This document shows, piece after piece, positions 9,821 through 17,032 of a DNA stretch of 59,464 bases; the first letter of the stretch is position 1; each line of letters opens with the position of its first letter. This stretch comes from CAZEDU01 sp964511185. GTDB lineage: Bacteria; Myxococcota; Myxococcia; Myxococcales; Myxococcaceae. The stretch covers positions 1 through 59,464 of the forward strand of contig CAZEDU010000014.1 of assembly GCA_964511185.1 (NCBI GenBank). The letters are read 5' to 3'. Position numbers and translations under genes: made by a program. The notes under the pieces were generated by a model. The model saw only the letters and a list, made by a program, of their open reading frames with translations, had not been told where the DNA came from and searched no databases.

Positions 9821-10782
9821 CGACCATCCCCCTCGCCCCCACCCTGCCCCGCGAACAGCGCCACGCCCCCTTGCGCCGATCCGCTCGCCGCCTGCGCCTG
9901 CCGCAGCTCACGCTCGGCCTCGGCGAGCAGCTGCGCAGCGCTCGACCCGGCCTCTGGAAACGCCGCCCACCCAAACAGCAGCGGCGCTCCGTCTCCCCAC
10001 TGCTGCCCCGACATGAGCCGGGGCGCGCGGCGAATGCGCTCGAGCACCAACGGCACGGCTTCGGCCGGAGTGCGCGGCAACAGGAGCGCGAACGTGTCAT
10101 CGGCGATGCGCGCCACCAGGTCCGCCTCACGCACCGCCTGAGACAAGGCCATCGCCGCGTAGCTCACCATGCGATCCGCCAGCTCCCGCCCGTGCGTTCG
10201 GCGCGCGCTCGCGCAATGGCGAAGCTGCGCGACCACGATCGAAAAGCTGCCCCCGAAGCGCTCGGCGCGGCGAATGTCCTGATCGCAGACCGCGAGCAAC
10301 AGGCGGCGCGTGCCCAGCCCGGTGAGCCGATCGTTCAGCCGGCGGTCGACCGCCTCCCCCGAGAGCACCGCCTTGGTCTGCGCCCGCTTCAGCTCGATCT
10401 GCCGCTCGACCTTGTGCACCAGCTCCCGGGTCGAGAGCGGCTGGGCCAACGCGTCGACGCCATGGCCCGCCCGCAGGCAGTGCTCCTTCAGCTGAGGGTC
10501 CGGCGCATCGATGAGGTACACCACCGGCAGCGCGCGCCGCGAGAGCTGACGCAGCCGCTGCCCCAACACGCAGCCCTCGAAGTCGGGCGCCCGGCCCGCG
10601 ATCACCGCGACCTCCGGCTCGAACACACTCCAGAGCGCGGGCGCGGCTTCGTAGCGCGTCAGGACGCACACCCGGTGCCCGGCCTCGCGCAGCCCCTGAG
10701 CGGCCTCCTCCAGCCGCTCGGGCCGCGGATCCACCAGAAGCACTTTCCCCGTCGGTCGCTTCTTGATCCGCTTGCCCGCCAT
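9799..10782 (-). CDS. Degenerate receiver plus degenerate GGDEF domain protein
   Basis: A 327-aa protein. Residues 12-125 have the shape of a receiver domain (VLLVDPRPERLEEAAQGLREAG, then FEPEVAVIAGRAPDFEG). The phospho-acceptor position is Ala62, and only one Asp remains of the N-terminal acidic pair. Residues 150-310 form a GGDEF fold (DRLTGLGTRR at 151-160 in place of DxLTGLxNRR). The catalytic GGDEF reads ADDTF (227-231), so diguanylate cyclase activity is very unlikely. The C-terminal tail is Gly-rich. The gene lies between a glutaredoxin gene and an NtrC-type activator gene that it overlaps by 22 bp. A protein-binding or nucleotide-sensing role is inference. Confidence 0.8.
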
Positions 10783-10887
10783 CTCGGTCGATTCTCCCGT
10801 GCGCTGGCCGACAAACCGGCCAAAGTTACCGCCCAGGCAGCGCGGCGCGCGTCGCCCGCGGACAGAAGAGCAACCGACGTGCCGCTT

Positions 10888-11121
10888 TTAGCGTTTCAGA
10901 CGCGCCTCGAGCTCGCGCTCGGTCACCCGGTGCTTGAACGCCTTGTGGCCATCGATGAACACCACGGGAATGTCGTAGCGAAAACGCTCGTGCCACTCTG
11001 GGTTGGTCTCGATGTCATGCTCGATGAGCTCGAACGGCACCCGGCGCCGCACGCGGAGCAAAACTTCCTTCGCCTCGTCACACAGGGGACAGTCGGTTTT
11101 TGAGTAGATTTCGACAGTCAT
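10888..11121 (-). CDS. Glutaredoxin-like thioredoxin-fold protein
   Basis: A 77-aa cytoplasmic protein with a CPLC redox motif (residues 11-14) right after the first strand (VEIYSKTDCPLCDEAK), and the cis-Pro strand DIPVVFIDG. Size and pattern match the small glutaredoxin family also called DUF836. It probably reduces a disulfide or acts as a thiol switch; the partner is unknown. Its ATG lies 21 bp from the ATG of the divergent DUF4388 gene. The degenerate receiver-GGDEF gene follows 105 bp downstream on the same strand. Confidence 0.85.
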   Translation of the reverse strand: MTVEIYSKTDCPLCDEAKEVLLRVRRRVPFELIEHDIETNPEWHERFRYDIPVVFIDGHKAFKHRVTERELEARLKR

Positions 11122-11142
11122 GCGAGGATTCGAAACAGCGCG

Positions 11143-12225
11143 ATGAAAGGTCTCCACGGCGACTTCGCCACCATGCCCTTGAAGGACGTCCTCGTCTACC
11201 TGGGCAACCAGAAGTCCACGGGCATTCTCGTGCTCCAGCGCGGCCGCGCGCGCAAGCAGATGACCCTGGTCGAAGGAAACCTGGTCACGGCCAGCTCGAC
11301 CGAGCCGCGCGAATACCTGGGGCAGTTCCTCATCAACATGGGCCACCTCACCGACGCCCAGTTCATCAAGGCGTACCAGACCCAGCAGGAGACCCAGGTC
11401 CCTTTCGGCAAGATCGTCACGATGATCGGCCTCGTATCGGAAGAGACCGTCAAGAACGCCCTCACCCTGAAGATCCGCGAGACGGTGCTCGAGGCCTTCA
11501 ACTGGACGGACGGCCTCTTCGACTTCGATCCCCACGACGCGCCGCCGATCCCCGATGGCGTCGAGGTGCGAATCGATCTGACGGAGCTGCACCGCGAAGG
11601 CGAGTTTCGCGAGGCGGCCTGGTCGGCGATTCGGGCCGCGTTCCCCAGCGGCATGGCCCGCCTCACCGTCGACGAATCCAAGCTCCCCGAACGTCCCAAG
11701 CCCGGCTCGCTGGACGAGCGGCTGGTGGGCCTGATTCGGAGCGGGCAGACCATCGACGAGATGGTGCTCGCGCTCCACGCCACCGACTTCTACCTGTACC
11801 AGCGCCTCTACGCCCTCTATCGGCTCGGCGCCGTCACGGTGCAGGAAGAGTCCGTGGAGATCTCGGAGAGCTTCTCCGAAGACGAACCCCTCGGCCCCAC
11901 CGAGTCGGCCGATGCGCTGTCGAATGAGGCGGAACGGCTGCTCACCAGCGCCTCGCTGGACTTGCTCAAGCGGGCCGAGACCGCGCTGCTCGATCAGCTC
12001 AAGGCGACCTTCCTCACCCCGCGCCCCATCCCGGTGCTTCGCCTGAACGCCAACCAGCTCAAGGGGCTGCCGCTCACCGCGCCCGAGCGCTACCTGCTCT
12101 CCCGCGTCGACGGAGAGCGCGATGTCTCCGCCATCGTTCATGTCTCCCCGCTGCGCGAGCTCGACGCCCTCAAGTACTTCCAGCGCTTCCTCGCCGAGCG
12201 GTGGATCGAGCTGAAGCGCGGCTGA
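11143..12225 (+). CDS. DUF4388 (PatA N-terminal-like) domain protein
   Basis: A 360-aa cytoplasmic protein. Its first ~110 residues match DUF4388: LHGDFATMPLKDVLVYLGNQKSTGILVL, then an invariant-style EGNLVTASSTEPREYLGQ. A helical middle (GHLTDAQFIKAYQTQQ) resembles the helical extension of type II secretion/pilus ATPases that often accompanies DUF4388. The C-terminus is helical with ERYLLSRVDGERDVSAI and LDALKYFQRFL. Such proteins are numerous in myxobacteria and are thought to be scaffold or signalling adaptors; no enzymatic motif is visible. An in-frame ATG 10 codons downstream is an alternative start. Confidence 0.82.
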   Translation: MKGLHGDFATMPLKDVLVYLGNQKSTGILVLQRGRARKQMTLVEGNLVTASSTEPREYLGQFLINMGHLTDAQFIKAYQTQQETQVPFGKIVTMIGLVSEETVKNALTLKIRETVLEAFNWTDGLFDFDPHDAPPIPDGVEVRIDLTELHREGEFREAAWSAIRAAFPSGMARLTVDESKLPERPKPGSLDERLVGLIRSGQTIDEMVLALHATDFYLYQRLYALYRLGAVTVQEESVEISESFSEDEPLGPTESADALSNEAERLLTSASLDLLKRAETALLDQLKATFLTPRPIPVLRLNANQLKGLPLTAPERYLLSRVDGERDVSAIVHVSPLRELDALKYFQRFLAERWIELKRG

Positions 12226-12247
12226 AGGCCCACCAGCGCTTGGCCCC

Positions 12248-12327
12248 GCCATGCCGCTCTCCATCTTGAGGTGGACGAACCGTCACCCAGAAGGAGGGAT
12301 TTCGGATGAACTTCAGAGCGGCATGGC
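12248..12327 (+). promoter_or_regulatory. Inverted repeat enclosing the ribosome site and start of the Gln-rich lipoprotein gene
   Basis: A perfect 13-bp inverted repeat: GCCATGCCGCTCT at 12248-12260 and its reverse complement at 12315-12327. The AGAAGGAGG site (about 12290-12298) and the ATG at 12306 lie in the 54-base loop, and the right arm covers codons 4 to 7. If transcribed together the arms could close a hairpin over the translation start region. Regulation is inference; only the repeat is seen. Confidence 0.35.
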
Positions 12328-13250
12328 TGTACGCAGGAGCGGGCGCGCTGCTCCTCGCGGTCGGCTGTAGACAGGAGCGCGAGGCCGCCTCCACGGCAGG
12401 ACGTGAGGCGGTCGAGACCGCCCAGCGCAAGAGCGAGCAGGCGCTCGACAAGGCCAAGCAGGCACAGCGCGAGGCACGCAAGCAGCAAGATGAAGTGGCG
12501 GAGGCCCGCCAACGGCTCGAGCGGGAGCGGCGTGAGTTTGAGGAGGCCCAGACCCAGCTCGAGCAACAATCCCGCGAGGCGAGCCAGGCGCAGCAGCAGG
12601 CGCAACAGAGCGCCCAGCAAGCGCAGGGCATCGTCGCGCAGTCTCAACAGGAGGCGCTGAGCGCGCAGCAACAGCAAACGCAGCAGCAGGCAGCAGACAC
12701 CCAGCAGCAGGCCGAGGCGACCCAGCAGGAAGCGCAAGCGGAGCAACAGGAGACCCAGGGCGAGCAGCAGCAAGCCCAGCGGGATCAGCAGCTGGCGCAG
12801 GCCGATCAGGAACGGGCGCAGCAGGAGCAGGCTCAGGAAGAGCAGGCGCGGCTGGAGGAGGCACAGCAAGAGCAACAGGCTCAGCAGGAACAGGCGCAGG
12901 CGGAGCAGCAACCGTCGCAGCCTCAGCCGCAGGCAGCCGCCAACATGGCGCAGCAGATGATCTCGGGCCGCGTGGTCGAGGCGACCAACGACTCGCTGCT
13001 CCTGCGTCAGCCGGGGCAGCCCGACCTGCGCCTCGGCCTCGACGATGAGACGCAGGTGCTGATCGAAGGTCGGAGCGGCTCACTCTCCGACATCACGCCC
13101 GGCGCCGAGGTGCGCGCGTCCTACGCGCACAAGGGTGAAGAGCCCACGGCGGTTCGTGTGGAGGTGACCCCATCGGCCTTCGGCGGCAGCGGCCAGGAGT
13201 CCATCCCCGACACCCTGCCCGACTCGCTTCAACCCGAAGTCGGACCGTAG
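12306..13250 (+). CDS. Gln/Ala-rich coiled-coil lipoprotein with a DUF5666-like C-terminal domain
   Basis: A 314-aa lipoprotein with lipobox LAVGC at about residue 21. Residues 25-215 are an uninterrupted low-complexity, charged and Gln-rich helix built from repeats such as AQQEQAQ, QEQQAQQEQ and AEATQQEAQAEQQ, predicted to be a long coiled coil. A compact beta-rich domain follows (MISGRVVEATNDSLLLRQ, DETQVLIEGRSGSLSDITPGAEVRASY), resembling the small OB-like DUF5666 domain. A strong AGAAGGAGG site fixes the start. Its 190-residue rod could reach far across the periplasm from the membrane anchor; this is inference. The function is unknown. The Leu-rich frame on the opposite strand is a by-product of CAG-type codons. 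Confidence 0.82.
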   Translation: MNFRAAWLYAGAGALLLAVGCRQEREAASTAGREAVETAQRKSEQALDKAKQAQREARKQQDEVAEARQRLERERREFEEAQTQLEQQSREASQAQQQAQQSAQQAQGIVAQSQQEALSAQQQQTQQQAADTQQQAEATQQEAQAEQQETQGEQQQAQRDQQLAQADQERAQQEQAQEEQARLEEAQQEQQAQQEQAQAEQQPSQPQPQAAANMAQQMISGRVVEATNDSLLLRQPGQPDLRLGLDDETQVLIEGRSGSLSDITPGAEVRASYAHKGEEPTAVRVEVTPSAFGGSGQESIPDTLPDSLQPEVGP

Positions 13251-13266
13251 CGGACCTGAAACCGGC

Positions 13267-14514
13267 TCACTGCGTGACGGCAGTGGGCCGGTGCGCCGCG
13301 GCCTTCTTCCGGCCGTCCAGGTACAACCGCATCGCCTCACGCCCGAGCCAGGTCGCTCGAATGCGCCAGCGGTAGTCGTTCACGATCACCGCGGCGACAG
13401 CGACCTGCGGCTCGTGCTTCGGCGCGAAGCCCACGAACCAGGAGTAGTCGCGGTACGGGTTGCGATCGGCGAGCGAGCCGGTCTTCCCCACCGCGCCCTC
13501 CACCCGATAACCGCGCTCCCGGAAGATCTGCCGAGCCGTCCCGCGCGTGACGGTCTCCTCGAGCATCTCCGCCAGCGCCTCCGCATGTCCCTCCGAGAGC
13601 ACCCTCCGGTCCTCGGCCGCCGCCGCGGGCTCGTCGAACAGGACGGGCGTGGGCCAGGTGCCCCGCCGGGCGGCCACCGCCGCGATCAACGCGCCGTGCA
13701 GCGGCGACAGATAGACGTCTCCGAACCCCGCCGCCGTCGTCGACAGCTCGAACGGATCGCTCGGCACCGCCGCCAGCGACACGTCGGTCGGTATCGGAAA
13801 CGCGATGGGGCGGTTGAAGCCGAACGCCTGCGCCGCGCGCATCAGGCCCGAAGGCGACAGGTGCCGCTGGGTCAGCTTCGCGAAGACGACGTTCGCGCTC
13901 ATCGCCATCGCGGTCGACAACGGATAGCAGTGGCGATCTCGCTCGCTGTCGACGAGCAGCTTCTCGCTCAACCGCCGCTTGCCCCCGTGAAAGCACGCGG
14001 TCTCGCTCGGCGGGACCCCCGCCTCGAGCAGCGCACCGGCGGTGACGATCTTGAAGATCGACGCGGCGGGATAGACGGCCTGCGTGCAGAGCCCGCGCAG
14101 CTCGGGCTGCACCTGCGAGTGCTCGGCCATCGCCAGCACCCGGCCGGTGTTCGGGTCGAGCGCCACGACCGCCGCGTACGGCGTCTCGTAGCTCTGCAAG
14201 ATGCGCGTGAGCGACGCCTGCAGCTCGGGCACCACGGTCAGAGGCAGCTCATGGCCTTGGTGGCTCGCCCACAGCCGCCCGTCGGGCCCCTTGCGCGCCC
14301 GGAGCAGCAGATCCTGCTCTGGCGGCAACCGACGCGCGCGCGTGATCGGCGGTGATTGAATGCGACTGGGGACCTCGAACGAGGCCTCCGACTCCGAAGG
14401 CAGGACGTCGGGCTGCGCCTGACTCGGAGCGTCCGCGACCGGCGCATCCTCTGGGACGCTCGCCTGGGCCGAAAACAGCGCCAGGGCCAGCAGTCGCGTC
14501 GAGAAGAGTCCCAC
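13267..14514 (-). CDS. Penicillin-binding protein transpeptidase domain, secreted form
   Basis: A 415-aa exported protein with a short signal sequence, a Pro/Glu-rich linker (to about residue 60) and one transpeptidase domain. The active-site motifs are in order: SIFK (SxxK) in YPAASIFKIVTAGALLEAG, SAN (SxN) in MAMSANVVFAKL, and KTG in GAVGKTGS. The sequence preceding SxxK, AAVVALDPNTGRVLAMAEH, is typical of PBPs. There is no glycosyltransferase or PASTA domain. It is likely a D,D-transpeptidase or carboxypeptidase acting on peptidoglycan. The start is a GTG at 14514. It converges with the Gln-rich lipoprotein gene, with 16 bp between the stops. Confidence 0.88.
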   Translation of the reverse strand: MGLFSTRLLALALFSAQASVPEDAPVADAPSQAQPDVLPSESEASFEVPSRIQSPPITRARRLPPEQDLLLRARKGPDGRLWASHQGHELPLTVVPELQASLTRILQSYETPYAAVVALDPNTGRVLAMAEHSQVQPELRGLCTQAVYPAASIFKIVTAGALLEAGVPPSETACFHGGKRRLSEKLLVDSERDRHCYPLSTAMAMSANVVFAKLTQRHLSPSGLMRAAQAFGFNRPIAFPIPTDVSLAAVPSDPFELSTTAAGFGDVYLSPLHGALIAAVAARRGTWPTPVLFDEPAAAAEDRRVLSEGHAEALAEMLEETVTRGTARQIFRERGYRVEGAVGKTGSLADRNPYRDYSWFVGFAPKHEPQVAVAAVIVNDYRWRIRATWLGREAMRLYLDGRKKAAAHRPTAVTQ

Positions 14515-14553
14515 GGAGCCGATCCTACCGGGCGCGCCGGGTCGGGCAAAAAC

Positions 14554-15252
14554 CTACGCGATCGCCCGGCCCGTTCGCCGCAGCTCCTCGATCTGGTCGA
14601 GCAGGTCCTCGGCCCAAAACTGCGTGTGCTGGCCCTGCTCCTCGGGATCGGCCTGGGCCTCCTGCAACACCTTCTCGCCCTGGGTCGACCCGACGCCGAT
14701 CAGCGCCTCGGCCACCCCGTAGCGCACCCACTTGTCGTGGTCCTGCAAGAGCGGCGCGATGAGCCCGATCGCGGCCTCGCCCAGCGCGCTCGCCAGCGCC
14801 GCCGCCGCCTGCGTTCGCACCGCGGGATGTCGATCGCGGAGCAGCGGCGAGAGCGGCCCCTGAAGCTCGGCGCCGCCAATCCTCCCGAGTGCGCGCAGCG
14901 CCCGCGGCCGCACCGCGTCGGGTCCATTCACCGCCAACTCGATCAGCGCGGGCTTCACCGGCTCGCCCCACGCCACGAGCGCCTTCTCCGCGGCGATCGC
15001 CACCGCGTTCAGGTTCTCGGTCTCGGCCAACGCCTCGAGCACCGCGGGAATGCCGCGCGGCGCCCCGATGCGGGCCAGCGCATGCACCGCGTGCACGCGC
15101 ACGGCGGGGTTCGCGTGGTGCATCGCCGCGATGAGCGGCGCGACGGCCTCTTCGCCCATCGCGATGAGCCGCGACTCCGCCTCGACGCGCCAGGTCTCGT
15201 TGGACGACGTCAGCCGAGAAATCAACACCTCGGGGCGCACGGGCTCATGCAT
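14554..15252 (-). CDS. HEAT-repeat protein
   Basis: A 232-aa all-helical protein built of about six HEAT/armadillo-like repeats. Examples are EEAVAPLIAAMHHANPAVRVHAVHALARIG, split by Pro/Arg turns, and HPAVRTQAAAALASALGEAAIGLIAPLL. There is no signal peptide. Such proteins usually act as protein-binding scaffolds, and some are bilin or Fe-S lyase related, for which no motif is seen here. It lies 39 bp upstream of the transpeptidase gene and 12 bp downstream of the next minus-strand gene, so these form a likely operon. The partner is unknown. Confidence 0.8.
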   Translation of the reverse strand: MHEPVRPEVLISRLTSSNETWRVEAESRLIAMGEEAVAPLIAAMHHANPAVRVHAVHALARIGAPRGIPAVLEALAETENLNAVAIAAEKALVAWGEPVKPALIELAVNGPDAVRPRALRALGRIGGAELQGPLSPLLRDRHPAVRTQAAAALASALGEAAIGLIAPLLQDHDKWVRYGVAEALIGVGSTQGEKVLQEAQADPEEQGQHTQFWAEDLLDQIEELRRTGRAIA

Positions 15253-15264
15253 GGCCGCGCCCGC

Positions 15265-15726
15265 TCAGGCGCCCGCCGCGGGCCGGCGCACCAGAGGCAC
15301 CTGCGCCGCGTAGAGCCCGGTCAGAAAGGCCGGCCAGGTGCGGTACCGCGTGCCGCCCACGTTCGGGGGCGGCAGCTCGCCTCCCCGCAGCGCGACCAGA
15401 AGCTCCTCCCGGCCGCGCTCGAGGAAGATCCGCTCCTCTTCGGTCAGTGTCACCGCGCCGACGGCCGCGTGCTCGCGCTTGTAGGTCGCCGTCGCTTCGA
15501 TCGCCTCGACCTGCGCGAGCATCACCCGCCGCACGAACTCGCGCGAGCCTTCACCCGGCAGCGGCCCTGGCACGCTCGCCTCATCCGCCAAATTGATGTG
15601 ATTGAGATCGGCCAGCACCCCGAACCGGCGCAGCGCGTGCTCGCGCACCTGCGCCACCGCGCTCGCCTCGACCGGACCAGGCGCCGACGCGGCGGTTCCA
15701 ACAGGGGTTCGGGCTCGAAGCTCCAT
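15265..15726 (-). CDS. Conserved-looking protein of unknown function
   Basis: A 153-aa soluble protein without signal peptide or recognisable motif. It is mostly helical (VAQVREHALRRFGVLADL, EFVRRVMLAQVEAIEATATY) with a Pro-rich segment GGELPPPNVGGTRYRTWPAF. It sits between the PilZ gene (75 bp upstream) and the HEAT gene (12 bp downstream), all on the minus strand. Codon and base usage match the neighbours, so it is likely real. I do not recognise the family. Confidence 0.6.
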   Translation of the reverse strand: MELRARTPVGTAASAPGPVEASAVAQVREHALRRFGVLADLNHINLADEASVPGPLPGEGSREFVRRVMLAQVEAIEATATYKREHAAVGAVTLTEEERIFLERGREELLVALRGGELPPPNVGGTRYRTWPAFLTGLYAAQVPLVRRPAAGA

Positions 15727-15801
15727 GCGACGCCGATATGCCGATGGACGCCACGCGGCGCAACCAGACTTCCCGCGGCTGTCACCCGGGCGATTCGACC
15801 T

Positions 15802-16614
15802 CTACTCCGCGTAAAACATGGGCTCGCGCGAGGCGACGAACCGCTGGATGACCGCCCCCGCGTTCGGCGGCAGGCTCACGAACTGCACGCCGAGCCCCGG
15901 GAAGACGTCCGGCGCGTTGTCGTTCACCTCCCGCGTCCACCGCACGACCCCGCGCACCTCGATGCGCTCGCCGCCGGGCAGGCTGAACTGCACGTCGACC
16001 TCGGTGCCGATGGGCACCTGCTGCGTGGTCGCCACGAACAGCCCGCCCTCGCTCAGGTTCGTCGAGAAGCCGGTGAAGTAGAAGTTGCTGTCGCTGTGCA
16101 GATCGATCACCGCCTGCATTCGCACGCGCGGCTGCTGCCGTCGCCCCTCGGGCTTCGGCAGGGGCGGCGGAACCGGCGCCGCGGGCTTGGCCTTGGGCGG
16201 AGCCGCCTGCCGCGCGCGCTGGTCGATCGCCTCCAACGCCGCCTCGTCCGCCGCCACTTGCGACGACAGCCGCGACAGCTCCGCCGCGTAGCGCTGCACC
16301 GCCTGCCACATCTGCTCGCTCAGCCGCTTGCGCGCCGCCACCGCCTCGGCGCGGGCCTGGAGCGCCTGCGCGCGCTGCGCCTCGACCGACAGCTGCGGCA
16401 TCGCGGCCCGCTCGAGGCGCTGACTCAATTCCTGCACCGCGGGATCCTGGATGCCCCGCATCGTGGCCACCGTCGCCTTCAAGCCTTGCAGGCGCGCCTG
16501 AATCTCTCCAGCCGCCGAGCTCATCCGCGCCAGCTCGCTCGCCACGTTCCCTTCGAGGGTGGCGACGTCGGTCTCCGCGCGGCGAATCTCGAGCTCTCTG
16601 TCGTTGACGCTCAT
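15802..16614 (-). CDS. Coiled-coil PilZ domain protein (myxobacterial TIGR02266-type)
   Basis: A 270-aa protein. Residues 1-135 are a long coiled coil (ELEIRRAETDVATLEGNV onward), followed by a Pro/Ala linker and a C-terminal PilZ domain. The c-di-GMP motif RxxxR is present as RRQQPRVRM; the second motif reads NLSEGG where DxSxGG is usual, a conservative change. FPGLGVQFVSLPPNAGAVIQRFV is typical of the myxobacterial PilZ subfamily. It is probably a cytoplasmic c-di-GMP receptor. Its ATG overlaps the stop of the upstream TusA-like gene by 4 bp (ATGA), implying coupled translation. Confidence 0.88.
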   Translation of the reverse strand: MSVNDRELEIRRAETDVATLEGNVASELARMSSAAGEIQARLQGLKATVATMRGIQDPAVQELSQRLERAAMPQLSVEAQRAQALQARAEAVAARKRLSEQMWQAVQRYAAELSRLSSQVAADEAALEAIDQRARQAAPPKAKPAAPVPPPLPKPEGRRQQPRVRMQAVIDLHSDSNFYFTGFSTNLSEGGLFVATTQQVPIGTEVDVQFSLPGGERIEVRGVVRWTREVNDNAPDVFPGLGVQFVSLPPNAGAVIQRFVASREPMFYAE

Positions 16615-16877
16615 GGGTGCTTGGCCTCGGTGGGTGAGGGCTGCCTCTGAACGACAGCCCGGTACACTTTATCTTCTGCCCGCAGCGACAGCAGCGTGTT
16701 GCCGGTCGCCTCACACCAGGCGACCAGGTCGGGCGCCACCGCGGGATCGGTCGCCAGCAGCACCACCGTCTCCCCACCGCGAACGGCCCGCACGCCCTGC
16801 GCCAACCGAATGATGGGCATGGGGCAAAACGTCCCCCGCGCGTCGATGGTGAGTGCGTGGCCTGACCCTGGTTGCAT
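16611..16877 (-). CDS. TusA/YedF-family sulfur carrier protein
   Basis: An 88-aa protein with the SirA/TusA fold. The signature is DARGTFCPMPIIRLAQGV with the sulfur-binding Cys18 in CPxP, followed by GGETVVLLATDPAVAPDLVAWC, the typical second half (Asp-Pro-x-hydrophobic). Members carry persulfide sulfur in tRNA thiolation or other sulfur transfer; the specific partner is not visible. The gene overlaps the PilZ gene by 4 bp. It shares a divergent promoter region with the triple DsbA-like gene. Confidence 0.88.
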   Translation of the reverse strand: MQPGSGHALTIDARGTFCPMPIIRLAQGVRAVRGGETVVLLATDPAVAPDLVAWCEATGNTLLSLRAEDKVYRAVVQRQPSPTEAKHP

Positions 16878-16934
16878 GCTCGCCCGCTTGGTCTTCGAGG
16901 CCCCAGGTGAAACCCATCAGGCCGTTTCGACACT

Positions 16935-16962
16935 TTGTCCTCGACGTACCCTCTGTTATCTA
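16935..16962 (+). promoter_or_regulatory. Candidate sigma-70-type promoter of the triple DsbA-like gene
   Basis: TTGTCC at 16935-16940 and TATCTA at 16957-16962 are separated by 16 bp, about 70 bases before the ATG at 17033. Each hexamer matches the consensus at about four positions. It lies in the only intergenic space (155 bp) between the divergent TusA and DsbA-like genes. Confidence 0.35.
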
Positions 16963-17032
16963 CCCCGGTCCGCTGTAGGCCGGTAGGACCTTTGAGTACT
17001 CCACCGAAGCTTCGAAGGAGCTGGAAACCCAA

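Noticed and set aside
12138..12911. A Leu/Arg-rich 257-codon frame antisense to the Gln-rich lipoprotein gene, looking like a multi-pass membrane protein.
   Set aside because: CAG and GCG codons of the sense strand read as Leu and Arg codons on the other strand. The sense gene has a lipobox and a strong ribosome site.
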